This document shows positions 36,666 through 49,468 of a DNA stretch of 64,000 nt, piece after piece. The stretch spans positions 3,451,001 through 3,515,000 of the forward strand of contig JASSKH010000038.1 of assembly GCA_031763025.1 (NCBI GenBank), given 5' to 3'. How positions within the stretch are numbered: the stretch's first letter is position 1; the number at the start of each line of letters is the position of its first letter. The translations under genes and the position numbers were made by a program. Origin of the DNA: Macrocystis pyrifera (Eukaryota > Sar > Phaeophyceae > Laminariales > Laminariaceae). The notes below the pieces were generated by a model. The model saw nothing but the letters and a program-made list of their open reading frames with translations, ran no database searches and had not been told where the DNA came from.

Positions 36666-36862
36666 CAGGGCTTAGACCCGACCCGCGAAAAGTATGAGGT
36701 ATACTGACTTGACCCGACCCGACCCGTGAGATTTTTTAAGCTTCTTGGCCCAACCTCATGAGATTTTAAGAATTCTTGACCCGACCCACCGAGATTGGAA
36801 AACCTCTTTGACCGGCCCGACCGGTGACATTTTGAACACCACGTGACCCGCTAAAAGCCCTG
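36666..36862. mobile_element. Short hAT-like GGGTC element
   Basis: It begins CAGGGCTTAGACCCGACCC and ends ACCCGCTAAAAGCCCTG. The flanking octamers GTATTTTC and CCATTTTC agree at 6 of 8 positions, fitting an 8-bp hAT target duplication. The interior is four or five CCCGACCCG units. Confidence 0.7.
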
Positions 36863-37029
36863 CCATTTTCGTACTTCGTAGCTGGCGTTTGCTAATTGTG
36901 CTGCTGAAAGGTGCGTCAGTAGGCTTTACTTGCCGATTGTACAGATCAAGCAGCGCCAGTATTTTGTTACAGATATATATATATATTATCTGTATGTATA
37001 CCGCGTGATCTAATAAATTCTATTTTTTC

Positions 37030-37824
37030 CAGGGCTTTTCTCGGGACAGGATCGAGATATCTAGGGATTCCCCGGGACGGAGTATAATATTCAAAGGACG
37101 AGATTGAGATACCACGGGATTTCACGGGACAAAAAATACACGGTACTCCACGAGACGGGATGTAAAAACGATTTTACACGGTATTTGTACGGTACACAGC
37201 AAGCACAATGTTTCGTATGATGTTAAACGATAGCACTTTCAAGCACTGTACCATCATACGCGAACATAACCGAATGCCATCGCATTGTCGACTTGCTGTG
37301 TAAGAAAAGGAGTTTTTTTTAAGCGTGGCACAAGAAAGATTTTTAGTCATACAATATGATTTTTTATTAGAAAATATTTACCTGGTAGTACATTTGAAAA
37401 AAATAATAATTGCAAGGTTAAGGTTCGGCAGCATGACTTACTGCCTTAGAATTGACCACGTTTTACTGCTGAGCTTTACACCAAAAATCCCTGGAAAAAA
37501 TCATTCTGTATCAGAAAACACGGAATAAATCCCGCGGGATCACGAAACTACGGGACTGGTTATTTGAGAAATCTCAAATTTCACGGGTTTGCACGGGACG
37601 GGACACGGATTTCACGGGATTTGCCCGAATTTCACAGGACGGCTTTGCACGGTATCAGGATTTTAAAAAAAAACACCGGACGGGATCGGGATCGCGAACT
37701 TTTGCACGGCATCAGTTTGGACGGGAACGGGATTTTCAAAATTCCACGAGATCACGGGATTATCCCGTATTCCGTGGAATCCCGCGGGATTTTCAGAGCG
37801 GGAAGAATCCCGAGGAAAGCCTTG
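37030..37824. mobile_element. hAT-like element with CGGGA arrays (variant)
   Basis: It begins CAGGGCTTTTCTCGGGACAG and ends CCCGAGGAAAGCCTTG, an inverted pair like those of the GGGTC elements. The arrays inside are different: CACGGGACGGGAT-type units on the left and right, with a unique AT-rich core (about 37170-37520). No transposase frame was seen and no clear target duplication. Confidence 0.65.
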
Positions 37825-37937
37825 AAATTTATTTCCGAATTCGGGCAGACGACAATATCTGTACATTTAACAAAAAAATCGGGGTTATTTCGAAGTGGTG
37901 TGAATACACGGCGGGGCGTCCCTCTTCGAGCAACTAT

Positions 37938-38045
37938 TATTACGGGGGTCCATAGTTAACAGGACCAAATATTGTTAGTAAAAATAGGTAAATATATAGG
38001 TTTTATATATACCATAGGTCCTATTAACTATAGACCCCCGTAACA
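37938..38045. mobile_element. MITE family M1, copy 8
   Basis: It runs from TATTACGGGGGTCCATAG to CTATAGACCCCCGTAACA, with the full family core. Confidence 0.9.
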
Positions 38046-38682
38046 ATAGCCTTAGCAAGCCCACCATCGTTCGTGAACGTCAATGCCGCAGTAGTACATC
38101 ATCTAGCGGCCCTCGTTTTGAATCGTGACCGAGCCTATTAAATATTGCGCGTTTCACTGCTGCTGTGTGGTACTACTACGGTGTCATTGTTGTGATTAGA
38201 ACTTTTAAACCTAAACATCAGTAGCAATTTGCAACAGAAGACAAGACCCGCGAGCCGCGAGAAGGTTGATATGCAAGCCGAACGCCACATGCATGACAGG
38301 TTGAACCCGCGCCGGTTGGACTATACGCATGACAGCAGTGACAGCAGTATTATTTATGATGCCGGTTCCGTTAGTTGCAGACCGCGTCAGTAGACACATA
38401 TCATCATCTATCTATCTGCAGTTAGTTCGTTACGCAAGTATTAACAATACATAAAGTGTACACACCAGACAGCCTAAAAACATTCATGTACCAGGTGCGA
38501 ACTTTTCTGCCGCTACCCTCGCTTGGCGGTTGTACATATATATGGTTATACCAGGCATATTATGTACCTGGTACTGCTGTAGACATGCCCTGCTCTATTT
38601 ATTTCCAAGTAGTTTGCTCCCCCAAAATGGGATGCACTCTTTAAGGGGTTTACCATTCACAATGATTTGATTATCCTGCTTT
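38046..38682. other. Gene-free interval with M2 half
   Basis: No gene is recognised. A right half of MITE M2 lies at about 38603-38645 (TTTGCTCCCCCAAAATGGGA). Confidence 0.4.
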
Positions 38683-38788
38683 TTGCGGGGGACCATAGTA
38701 AATAGGACCAAATATTGTCAGTAAAACTAGGTAAACATATAGTTTTTTGTGTGTACCGTAAGTCCTATTTACTATGTCCCCCGTAATA
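38683..38788. mobile_element. MITE family M1, copy 9
   Basis: It runs from TTGCGGGGGACCATAG to CTATGTCCCCCGTAATA. The left end is worn. Confidence 0.85.
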
Positions 38789-38944
38789 AAAGTATCACCG
38801 CGATGCCGCCGGGTGCTATACTTACAAAAAAAAAGGCCGGGTGGCTCTCGGTAAAATGGGTTGTCGCTGCGCTCGACCGGAACCAACAACGCACCACATC
38901 GCCCGTCTCTATCCGAGTTGATTGACAATTATGTTGTCTGTCGT

Positions 38945-40670
38945 CTTTCCAGGAGGGGTGCCCGGGTAGTCGGCTGACTCTCAAGCCTTACCAGCAGCAA
39001 GCTCAAGCACGCCTTTCTACGGGAGCGGGAGGGTTAGGGCTGCCGTCGACAGAAGCGAGGAGAATGTCGGCATCCATCGGAAGCAGGGTGGGGACCTTCC
39101 CGGAGGTCCTGGCAGACCGCGCAGGCCCGTTGGGGGGCTCCCGGAATCGAGCATCATTACTCAGCTAGGAGGCAGCTTGCCGGAGCAGATTTGAGACACA
39201 TGGGGGGTGACGAAGGAAGCGATGGCGGGCGTCGCCCCCGAACATTGGCTGGAATGGGGTCTAGGCGCAGAGGGGGACCTGGCCCCAAGCCCCCCAGAGG
39301 CCGAAATGCTGGCTGCGCACGACGCCGTAACCACTAATTCGCGCAAAGCCCAACAAGTTGGGCAAGCTATTATGGGGGGCCACAGTAAATAGGACCTACG
39401 GTACACACAAAAACCTATGTGCTTACCTATTTTCACCAACAATATTCGGTCCTATTTACTATGCTTCCCCGTAGTAGTGAGTGAAGATCGGTACGCTGCC
39501 CACACTGTTTCGTCGGGGGAGCTACCGGATACGGCACGCGCCCCCGGACCGGGCGACGCGCTGGGTGGGACAGAGACCAAGGTCTTCGCCAAGGCTCGCT
39601 ATAGGAGTCTGCAGGGGGCAGGAGTCACGGCATGCCTTCGGGCCAGGCCAACGGACTCACTCCGCGTGCCATATACCCGCAACAGAGTTCGTGGGGATGG
39701 GAAGGTGTTTGATGGAGATCGAGGGGGGATCGAGGAGCAGGTGGCAGTGAGGTGCCCCTGCTGCGATGCAGTTGGCGTGGACACCCGCCACGCACGCATC
39801 TGTCCCAGAGCAGGGACTCAGGTAAATCAGCACCAACCGCTTTTGTCCACGCAATGTCCCGTACGTTGAAGTGGCCAGGAATTCGACACCACGTGGAGAG
39901 CGGCGAACCGTTCACCGCAGACCGAAATCTGCGGATGGACAATGTCGTCAGGAGAGGAAGTCTCCGGGACGCTCCTAACTATAGGGAGAAGTCCCTCGTG
40001 CTGGACGTCACCCATGCTGACCCTCAAGCGCAGATACACGTATACGAGGAGGCAGTGCTGATCACGATGAATCAGCTGCCTCTACTTCCGAAGCGCGCAA
40101 GCGCCAACACTACACGCTCGTCCAGGACACGTGTCCTTTGACGAACGGGTTCACAAACTTGCCACTTTAGCAGTGGAAAGCTTTGGGCGTCTCGGGGTAG
40201 AGGTTAGTAAGTTCATCGACAAGCTGGCAGCTAGTTTCGTGGGGGAGAGGGATGGCCGGTCGATGGGAATGAAAGGATTGGTGAAGGAACTCCTGCTTCA
40301 AATCGTCTCGGTGACTACACAGGTCGCCATTTCGAGGAGGGTATCGCGCTTCAAGCTCCAGCTTAGGGACCGCCAGGAAGCGAGAAGGGCTAGGGGGGTG
40401 GGGGTGACAGACCCACACCGATGGCGTGGGGATGGAGCTTGGATGCGGCTTAGGATTTAAGAATAGAAAGTAAAGCGCACATCTTGAGGCAGAGGAGGGA
40501 GCAAGGGCAACAAGTAGAGTAGACGAGTTAAAGCATAGCGGGAAGTACACATAGCTAGACCTTGTGCATAGGTTTCCTTTATTTCCATGGTTTTCTTCTT
40601 TCAGGAATGAATGTTTTGAGTGATCAAAGTTGAAGCACATGCTGCACATCGTCGGATGGCAAGCAAAAAA
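38945..40670 (+). mobile_element. RLE LINE copy D, 5'-truncated
   Basis: It aligns with 48055-49680 of copy E, starting at TTCCAGGAGGGGTGCCCGG. It holds the knuckle CPCCDAVGVDTRHARICP, the endonuclease segment NLRMDNV ... LVLDVTHADPQ and the C-terminal frame ending WRGDGAWMRLRI (stop 40458-40460). The reading frame is broken in several places. An M1 MITE sits inside at 39368-39476. The 3' end at about 40668 is TGCACATCGTCGGATGGCAA. Truncation at the 5' end is usual for LINEs. Confidence 0.85.
39368..39476. mobile_element. MITE family M1, copy 10, inside LINE D
   Basis: It runs from TATTATGGGGGGCCACAG to CTATGCTTCCCCGTAGTA. The LINE sequence resumes on the other side, so the MITE inserted after the LINE. 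Confidence 0.9.
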
Positions 40671-40796
40671 AGTATAATTATGTCGCCACTCGTAATTGTT
40701 AGACGCTCTTCGTCAATGAGCTTGGCGTCATCCGTACACCCCCGCCCGCGCGCGCACTGCTCACCTACACTACCCCCCCCTCGCCCCCCCCCCCCC

Positions 40797-40888
40797 CCGT
40801 GCCGTCTCGAAAGGAATCCTTGATCAATGGTCAAATGAACCAAAACAAACAAGAAATGAATGCGCCCCCCCCCCCCTCCCCCTCCCCA
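40797..40888 (+). mobile_element. 3' end of poly-C LINE, fragment 3
   Basis: GTGCCGTCTCGAAAGGAATC, GATCAATGGTCAAATGAACC and AACAAGAAATGAATGCG lead into a run of C at 40865-40876 and further C blocks. Copy 4 begins right after. Confidence 0.75.
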
Positions 40889-42115
40889 ACGAAGACAAAT
40901 TTAAACCGGTAAATATCAGTTGGAAGTGGGGAGAAGATGAATTACCGATCGCAGACCAGTTTACGTACCTTGGCGTAGAGATCTCAAACGACTGCTCGTG
41001 GGATACACACAGCAAAAGTAATAGGAAGGGGTAAATCACACGCAGGTAAGATGGATGCGATCCGAACAGACTTGCACCTTGATACTCTAGGATTAAGAGA
41101 TGCATCCCGATGAATGTGATAGCACCAGAGCTAGAACATTCAGGAGAAGTATGGGAGGGAAACACGAAGTTCGTGAAGCAGCTGGAAACATTACAGATGA
41201 CGGCAGATGAAAAGCTAGTAGGAAGCTCAGTACGACGAGTAACACAGTATTTAGAACGTAGCTGGGAATGTACCCACTTTAGACAAATAGATACGTGAGA
41301 AAGTTGAAATGGCAACATAAAGTAAGGAGCATGTAAAAAAAGAGGTTGCCAACCATATTTCATACAACTGTATCGGAGAAAGTAGCAAAAGGGCGAGCTG
41401 GAATAAGGTGGGATAGCGTAGTCGAGAGAGTATGGAAGGATATAGGAGGAAACCAAGAAGGGATTATGTCCGGCGGGAAGTTCCGGAGGTACAAGACAGA
41501 AGTAGACGAAAGGATATGAAGAAGAGCGAAATATTACCGCTAAGAAACCAGGTGGAATCGGGAAAACACTTGGAGATATACGGGGGATTGAGGGAAGGAG
41601 TAGGAATGAAAACGTATTTGCATGGCCCAATGGACTTCTCGAAAACGCTGAAACTGCGATTCCGTGTAGGCGACCTGGACCTGCCAGAAAGAAGAAAGAG
41701 ATATGCCAGTAGCCGGGAGGAGGAGGAAGTAGATGCACAGATGTGCCCGTGTGGCAAAGCAGTTGAGAGTAACTCACATAGTAGGAGAATGTGAAATGTA
41801 CAAGGAGGAACGGGATGTGTTAGGAGAGGAGATGAGGGAAATAGACGAACGTGACATGGAGGAGTTTGGTACACTAGATGTCAGCGAGAAAACGATCGCT
41901 ATCCTAGAAGATAGATAGTGACCACAGGCGGCCAAACAGGAAGGATATAATATTAGCAAAACTGTGATATATATGGAAACAACGTAATGAGCGCCCAAAA
42001 AAGTTGGAGGTGTCTCTATTAGGAGTAGGAACGGTGCTCCGCCTCGAAAGGGATGCTTAGCCAATGGTCAAATGACTAAGGCAAGCAACGCCCTCCCCAC
42101 TACGTCCCGGCATTG
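40889..42115 (+). mobile_element. Poly-C LINE, 5'-truncated copy 4
   Basis: This is the 3' part of a second LINE family. Broken frames give FTYLGVEISNDCSWDTHS, the conserved region after the reverse transcriptase palm, then MNVIAPELEHSGEVWEGNTK, FSKTLKLRFRVGDLDLPERR and a C-terminal knuckle CPCGKAVES ... VGECEMY. The frame changes several times. The 3' end GGTCAAATGACTAAGGCAAG is continued by an R3-type end. The copy starts within the C-rich tail of fragment 3, so it may have inserted there. Confidence 0.75.
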
Positions 42116-42183
42116 TAGGGAGGCGAGGGTCTATGGTCATACAACTACGCCCATGCATGATAGTGAATGTCCCCCCTCCCCCC
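42090..42183 (+). repeat. R3 end fragment joined to LINE
   Basis: ACGTCCCGGCATTGTAGGGA, GCGAGGGTCTATGGTCATAC and CCATGCATGATAGTGAATG lead into C blocks. It is the R3 3' end fused directly to the LINE 3' end. Confidence 0.65.
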
Positions 42184-42769
42184 GAGTACACCCCCCCCCC
42201 CTATATCCCCCCTGACTGCATCTGCCCGATTTAACCCCGACCGAGTATTTTGTGTATCCACCTTTCGACATCCCGAATCGACCGGAAACAAAAACATGTT
42301 GAAAAGAGTTTGCAAAATTCGCGATGGGTCAAAAAACATTGCACGGGGTGGTGGGAAGCTAGTTGCCGACCCGACCCTGGGCCCAGACCTGCGAGTCAGA
42401 AATACAAAACGGTTGAATATCTTCTAGTCTCCTCATACGAGACTGCTTCCGACGCAGCCACACACCGCCGCGTTTTTAGCAGCACATGATCATCCATCCC
42501 TCTGTCCGGGAATATGTATGTGCTCGAGTTGAAATAGTTTCCAGTGAATCGATCTTGTCAACATCGCGCTTGGCCACAACGGCAGAATCGAATCGGGTGG
42601 CTCTCTCTCTCGTTTCAAGGCAACGCCTTTTCCGATCGATGCGTAAACGGTCCTGACGTATCCAGACAGATAGCGAGAGGTGGTTGCGGGCGGAGACAGG
42701 GAGACGAACATATCTAAAGCAAGGCGGGAAAACGCCGGACGATAGTTTTGAGTGGCAGCTCCTCTTTTG
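42184..42769. other. Gene-free interval
   Basis: No gene or known repeat is recognised in this stretch. Confidence 0.35.
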
Positions 42770-43620
42770 CAGAGTTTTTCACGGGTCATGACCCAACCCG
42801 CGGGTCGGGTCACGGGGTGTTCAAAATGTCACGGGTCGGGTCGGGTCGGGTCAAGAGGTTTCCGATTCTCGCGGATCGGGTCAGGTCGGGTCGAGAGGTT
42901 TTCAAATCTCACGGGTCGGGCCGGGTCGGGTCAAGAATTTATCAAATCTCACGGGTCGGGTCAGGTCGGGTCAAGAGGTGATAAGAGCTCACGGGTCGGG
43001 TCAGGTCATGAACCGGGGAGAAACGAGTCACTCGCGGGTTGGGCCAGCATGACCCGCGACTTTTTATCTGCTGACGCGCGGGTCGGATCCGCGCATCCGG
43101 CTCACGGATCCGACACTTCAAACACTTCTAGCTCTCTTACCCAAAGGATTCTCTCGTATCAATATTCAATAACACTCCTCTGGTGTCACATTCGAAAATT
43201 AAAACACCGCCAAATCCAGATACGCGTGCCCGCATCTATCCATACCCCCTACAGCCAGGCCACATATCGCTGCGGGGCACAAAAATGAATATTCAATAGT
43301 TTTTGAAGGGTCGACCCGCGGGCCAGATCCGCTGGTCGAACCTGCAGGTCAAGATCACAAATGATCTCGCGGGTCAGGGTGACCCGGCCCGCATGAAACC
43401 CGTGTCTATCGGAAGGTGGCGGGTCGGGTTGGGTCGGGAGGGTTTGAAATCTCGCGGGCCTGGTTTGGTTGGGTCAGTAGGTCTTCAAATCTTACGGGTC
43501 GGGTCGGGTCGGGTCGGGTAAATAAGTCAACCTATACCTAATTGTTTTCGCAGGTCGGATCGGGTCAGCTGACGACCCGACCCGAGCCGTGAGGTTTGAC
43601 CTGACCTGCGAAAGGCCCTG
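42770..43620 (+). mobile_element. hAT-like GGGTC-array element
   Basis: It begins CAGAGTTTTTCACGGGTC and ends GACCTGCGAAAGGCCCTG. The arrays of GGGTCGGGTC with TTTCAAATCTCACG spacers flank a unique core (about 43100-43300: ACACTTC.AACACTTC, TCTCTTACCCAAA) that recurs at 60285-60490. No clear target duplication is seen. No transposase is present. Confidence 0.7.
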
Positions 43621-43828
43621 CGTTTGGGTTACATGTTCGTTTCATATCAAAAATGTGTAACCTCCAACTAAATCTCAAGCCAAAATCTGAAACGAAGGGT
43701 GATTCTGATGTTTCCGTTTTATTTTTATGATTATATAGGTCGACTACGAGTATACTGTATAATATACAGACAGACTGCCAAGGATACACCGACGTTTTGA
43801 CGGTGCGACAGAGTGGGGTGTCCTCCGA

Positions 43829-44700
43829 ATGGGACAGTTGGCAAGATCGTGGCGGTCAGCGATTTCGGAGGAGGAGGACCAACAGACAGGAAGGAGAGAG
43901 AGGGAAGAGGCAGAGACAACATGCACGTACTGCGGACTGGCTCTGGCAGAGTCAAGAGCGGGGTCAGGGGACATTCACAGGCGGATACCCGTCCCGTGCC
44001 CCCACGGAGGATCTGTACACTCCAGCTGCATGCTGGGACGGGCGGATCGCCTCGCGAGAGGGCATATAGACCCGAGGTCCTGCGTCGCGTGCAGCAGCGA
44101 GTGGGCGGGAGGAAGACGACCTTCTCACCCGGCTGAGCTTGCTAGTAGTAATGACCTGCCAACCAACGAGTCAGGGCAAAGATGGGCGGCGCTAAGGATT
44201 ACAGTACAATTCGGCGACCTCCTCTAATGAGACGCCCCAGGACCGGGGCCAGTTAGTTATCTCACAACCGAAGTCTACAGCTCTTTCGAGCTCATGGTAC
44301 GTGCCCACGGGAGGAGCCCAACCTCTTCGTTCCTCCTGTGCTCGCTGTTCAGTGATGCTCTGGGCCTGCCCCAAGAGGCTTGCCTCGATTTCCCATGCTC
44401 GAGGGAATGGGAAGTGCCTGTCGACCGCTACCGCACGCTAGTTCGTCGCGTTCGGGATTCGATCACAGGGTATCTCCCTCCGGTTACCAAACCGACGGCT
44501 CTACGTTGGGCCCCATGTCCAAGAATACTTGGCGGGTCTCAACGCCGAGTGGGAGGAGAGTGCCTCACAAGATGGACCCTCGGGGTTCAAGATGCTCTGG
44601 AGGAGGGTATCGCGCCCCCTCCCTTTCCGGGGAAGGCGGCGCCCCCACCGAGAGGACCGGAGTCGACGATCGAGAACGACCCGATGTTGAGAAGGCAGCT
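43829..44700 (+). pseudogene. ORF1 C-terminal RING module, copy E
   Basis: CTYCGLALAES ... IPVPCPHGGSVHSSCMLGR ... SCVACSSEWAG forms a RING-like cluster with C-x-H-x4-H-x2-C in the middle. It is followed, after a stop and a frame change near 44230, by SPTSSFLLCSLFSDALGLPQ and FPCSREWEVPVDRYRTL. This matches the module that copy A has twice. N-terminal parts of ORF1 are missing. Confidence 0.75.
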
Positions 44701-44839
44701 GGAGCAAGAACACGAAGCTCCGGCCTCCTCAGAGAACCACCAGAACGAGGGAAGCAGGGATACCACACCAGAGGAACTAACCGGAACGCCCCGAACAAGG
44801 TCAGAGACCGCGTCGACAACACCCGAGGTGACAGTTCCA

Positions 44840-45680
44840 AGCAACGGGGGGGGGGGGGGGGGGGGGGCGTTCGCAAAGGATAGAAGAGGTCGATCGAGGG
44901 AATCTGGGGGAAGATCAAGAGCAGCCAGTGCAGGAAGAGGGGCGGACACTAGCACGGAGCGAAACCCCGGGCAGAGGGGTAGTGCGCCACCTTCATCAGC
45001 AGGCCGGGGGGGGGAAAGGGGGGACGGAAGAAGCGAGGGGGATGGGGGGGGGGGGGGGGTGGCGGGGGGAGCCGGGGGAGTGGGGGGAGAAGGGGGGGCA
45101 GGTGGAACGGGGGGAGTGAGAGAAACGGGGGAGGTGAGGGGAGTGGGGGGAGCAGAGGGAGAGGGTGAAGCGACGAGAAAGGGGGTAGCAGGGAGAAGGG
45201 ATAGTGCAGCACTCTTGTTGGCTAGCCAGGGCGGGGGGGGCAGGGGGGGCGGGAGGGGGGGGGAGAAAAGATGACGGAAGGAGCAAGGGAAACGGGGAGA
45301 GGGGGGGGGCGGGGGGAGCCAGGGGGACGGGGGGGGAGCAAGTGGAACAGGGGGGCCAGGGAGAGTGAGAGGGGGGGGGGGGGAGCGGAGGGAGTGGAGG
45401 GGGCGGCTGGAGCGGGGGAAACGACGGGAGGAGATAGGGCGACACCCCCGCTAGTAGGTCGGGGGAGGGAGAGGGGGCCAGGGAGGACGGGGGGGGCAGG
45501 AGAAACAGAGGGAACGGCGGGGGAGGGGGGAAGCGGGAGGTGTGCAGGTAGCTGGCAGGACAAGGGGAGCGGGGGGACTGTGGAGAGAGCGAGGAGCGGA
45601 GAGAGCAAGGCGGACCGAGGGATCGGGAGGGATGGAGAGGATAGGAGGGGCGGCGACGGGTACAAGGAGCGAAGCTAGCG
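44840..45680 (+). repeat. G-rich tandem repeats in LINE copy E linker
   Basis: Three degenerate units, about 210-235 bp each, start near 44988, 45199 and 45433 with (A/G)TAG.GC.(A/C)CAC followed by long G/A stretches. Long Pro-rich ORFs on the minus strand across it are composition artefacts. Confidence 0.65.
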
Positions 45681-45926
45681 GAGAGGAAGGGGAGGCATAG
45701 GGCAGATGGAGGAGAAGCGGAAACCGGAGGAACGCAAACTAGTGGTGGAGAGGAAAACGTAGAGAGAGGAGCGAGCCAAAGAAGTGGAGAGAGAGGAGCA
45801 GAGAACGACAGGGGGCATCGGACACCAAACGGCGAGGCTCCGGCAGGAGGATCTCCCAGGACGCAGGGGAAGAGAACAGGGAACGGGACGCACCCCCGGG
45901 CCTTCATCGGCGACACCACAGGTGCA

Positions 45927-48900
45927 GTGGCATGCGGGGTCTGCGGTGTAATACTTCAGCTAGGGCACCGAGCGGTACGTTTTCCATGTGGGCAAGGACA
46001 CCACGTGCTCCACGCCCGCTGTGCGGTTGAGGCCCTAGCGAGAGGCACGGCACCGGCACCACTCCGCTGTTCAGTCGCCGACTGCGGAGCCCGGCATCCC
46101 AGACGGGACGCACCGAAGGCAGCGGTCCAAGCCGACCCGGGTCTTCGCAATCGGGCGGGCGACGCGGATGGGAGGGGGGACCATAGGTGACGAGGACCTA
46201 CGCAGCCGGGGGCTTTGGTACGGATGGTACCAAAACAGCCTGGACATAGGGCCACCACTCGATGCCGTTTCCTTGGAGGACCTGGGGCAACGTTTCGCAA
46301 CCGGGAAGACAGTACAGCCGCAGCTGGCAGGAGCACATGCGCGCCTGAGCGTTCACGACCTTGGCATGCTTAACCACGCTATGGGAGAACACCGGCCGAA
46401 CCGGGACTCGGCGACACCGAACTCGCTCCGGCGGGCGGTAACGTTATGGTACCTCATGCCAGCCCTGCTCCACTCACCGGACGGCCGGATAAAGAGGCGA
46501 CAGAGGTTCGCGCTGGTGGAGAGCGGGGACATAGTGCTCCTGCCCCTGTGGCTGATAGCGTACACCAAGAGAGAGGGCTTGAGACAACGGGATACCGCCC
46601 AGGAAGATTCGGAAGAGGCGAAACTCCAACGAGATTCGTCGGCGTGTCGCCGCCACGCGGGAGGGGTCAAAGCGGAAGCACGCAACCTTCTGGCAGAACC
46701 ACGATCAGCGGGGAATGAAGAAACGTGGGACACATTGGTGGCCAAGTTCCTCCCCGAAGACCACGCCGCCGTGTCCGCGGCGGCGGCGGCCGCAGTGCTG
46801 GCGAGCGCCACCGAGGTGGAAGATGGAACCCCCCCCCCCCGTGGCGCCCTGACGGTGAGTATGCCTCCGAGGTGCTCTTCGACGTAATCAATTCCCGGAG
46901 CGCCCTCTCAGGCCCCGGAAACGACGGTCAACGATTTGCTCATCTACAATCCATCATTCAAACCGATATCGGCAGAGAGGAGTTCGGAAGTGGTATGACA
47001 GCCTTGTGGCGGAGAATCGTCGACTAGCCGGACGCGTTCCCGCCAGAGTTCTGGCAGCTCTTCCTGCAGTCGAGCCTCACTGCGTTGGGGGGAAAGTGCC
47101 GGCCGGTTTGCGTGGGCATGAGAGGAGGCTCATCACAGCAGGGGCTATGCGACAGTGGCGACCGCGGTTGGAGGAAGTAAATCGAGAGGTGAGGCGGTTT
47201 GGGGTCGCCGTACCCGGGGGAGTGGAGCATGTGGGATTGAGGGCTAGGATGCTACAAGCGACGGGCAACTGACTTGTTCTCACGGACTGCTCCAACGCCT
47301 TCAACACCCTGAAAAGGACGGCGGTGCCAGAATAGGTGGTAAAATGCGTGCCAGCGCTCACGCCTTTAGTGGCCAAGTGCTGTACCAGCAGACGTCTTTT
47401 TCCGGATCGACTCAGGAGAGACCAGGACGATCGCTTGCTCCAGCGGTGTCCAGCGAGGGGACCCCATGGGACCAGTAATGTTTTGCCTGGCGTTGCGACC
47501 GGGGCTGAAGCGATCCCGGCAGGAATTCGGGAGAGAAGGAGTGGAAGCCTTCGCGTACATGGACGATGTCTCTCTCGGCCTTACAGGGATCACGGCCAAC
47601 ACGATTAGAGCATTCGCCTTCCTCCGACGAGAGCTAGATGACATCGGCATTGTGGTCAACGCCGCCAAATCCGTGGCACTACCACCAAAAGGGCACGCCC
47701 CGACGATGGAGGAGATTTTGCTCCTTGAAAGCGTTGAGGTCCGCATCGCAGACGAAAGGAGGGGTGACGGTGGTGGGTGTCCCGATCGGCACGGAGTAAT
47801 ACGTGCGGGGGCGAACAATGGAGGCAGTGAGGGATGGGGGCGCGGACCGCCTTGCGCGCTGCCTCGCTAGCATGCCCGACAAACAAGCGGCGGCCCTCAT
47901 CACCGTCAAATCTCTCGGGCAACGGACGAGTTACCTCGAAAGGGCTCTGGACCCGGGGTTGCCCCTCAAAGTACGTAAAAAAGCAGACAACGGAGCGCAG
48001 TGGGCGTACGAGAAAATCCTCGAACTACTGGGAGCAGCGGAGGAACAACCGTTTTTCCAGGAGGGGTGCCCGGATAGTCGGCTGACTCTCAAACCTTACC
48101 AGCAGCAAGCCCAAGCACGCCTTTCTACGGGAGCGGGGTTAGGGTTAGGGCTGCCGTCGACAGAAGCAAGGAGAATGTCGGCATCCATCGGAAGCAGGGT
48201 GGGGACCTTGCCGGAGGTCCTAGCAGACCTCACAGGCCCGTTAGGCGATAAGCTGAGGAGGGGGCTCCAAGAATTGAGCATCACTGCTCAGCCGGGAGAC
48301 AGCTTGCGGGAGATTACGGATACATGGGGGGTGTCACAGGAAGCGATGGCGGGCACCGTCCCCGAATCTTGGTTAGAATAGGGTCTAGGCGCAGAGGGGG
48401 ACCTGGCCCCAAGACCCCCAGAGGCCGACATGCTGACTGCAAAACGACGCCATAACCACGAACTCATGCAAAGTCCAACAAAAGCTGGGCAAGCTGATAA
48501 ACCAACGTCGGCACGCAGCCCACGCTGCCTCGCTCGAGGAGCTCCCGGAGACAGCACGCCGCCCCGGACCGGGCGACCCGATGGGTGGAACCGAAACCAA
48601 AGCCCTCGCCAAGGCTCGCTATAGGACCCTACAGGAAGCAAGCGCCACGCCACGGGCATGCCTTCGGACGAGACCAACGGACTCACTCCGGGTCATACCC
48701 GCAGAAGAGTTTGTGGGCATGGGAAGGTGTTTCATTGGGATAGAGGAACACGTGGCAGTGAGGGGCCCCTGCTGCGATGCAGTTGACGTGGATACTCGCC
48801 ACGCGCGCATCTGTCCCAGAGCAGGGGCGCAAGTAAACCAACACCAACCGCTCGTCCACGCGATGTCCCGTACTTTGAAGCGGCTGGGAATTCCACACCA

Positions 48901-49468
48901 AGTAGAGAGCGACGAACCCTTCACCGCAGACCGAAATCTGCGGATGGACATTGCCGCCAGGAGAGGAGGTCTACGGGATGCTCCTATTAGGGAATATAGA
49001 GAGAAGTCCATCCTGCTGGACGTCACCCATGCTGACCCCCAAGCGCAGATACACCTACGAGGAGGCAGTGCCGATCACGATGGATCAGCTGCCTCTACCT
49101 CCGATGCGCGCAAGCGCCAACACTCGTCCGGGACATATGTCCTTGACGAACGGAGTCACAAACTTGCCACTTTAGCAGTGGAAAGCTTTGGGCGTCTCGG
49201 GGTAGAGGGCAGAAAGTTCATGGACCAGCTGGAAGCTAGTGTCGTGGGGGGCAGGAATGGTGGGTAGATGAGAATGAAAGGATTGGTGAAGAAACGCCTA
49301 CTCCAAATCGTCTCGGTGACTACACAGGTCGCCATTTCGAGGAGGGTATCGCGATTTAGACTCCAGCTTAGGGGTCGTCAAGAATCGAGAAAAGGAGCAG
49401 AGGGGGGGGAGATGACAGACCCACACCGATGGCGTGGGGATGGAGCTTGGATGCGGCTTAGGATTTAA
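45927..49468 (+). pseudogene. LINE ORF2: reverse transcriptase + RLE, copy E
   Basis: The N-terminal Cys/His cluster is CGVCGVILQLGH ... CGQGHHVLHARC ... CSVADC, RING-like. A conserved pre-RT region follows (LWYLMPALLHSPDGRIKRRQ). The RT motifs are SGPGNDGQRFAHLQSI, CRPVCVGM, LVLTDCSNAFNTL and FAYMDDVSL. The 3' part gives the knuckle CPCCDAVDVDTRHARICP (C-x2-C-x8-H-x3-C), then NLRMDIAARRGG, ILLDVTHADPQ and ARKRQHSS, the catalytic pattern of the restriction-like endonuclease. Stops or frame changes occur near 47025, 47335, 47400, 47820, 48381 and 49265. The last frame ends DGAWMRLRI at 49468. Confidence 0.85.

Noticed and set aside
44996-45919. 307-codon Pro/Ser/Leu-rich frame on the minus strand
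   Set aside because: It is antisense to the G-rich repeat linker of LINE copy E and follows from base composition.
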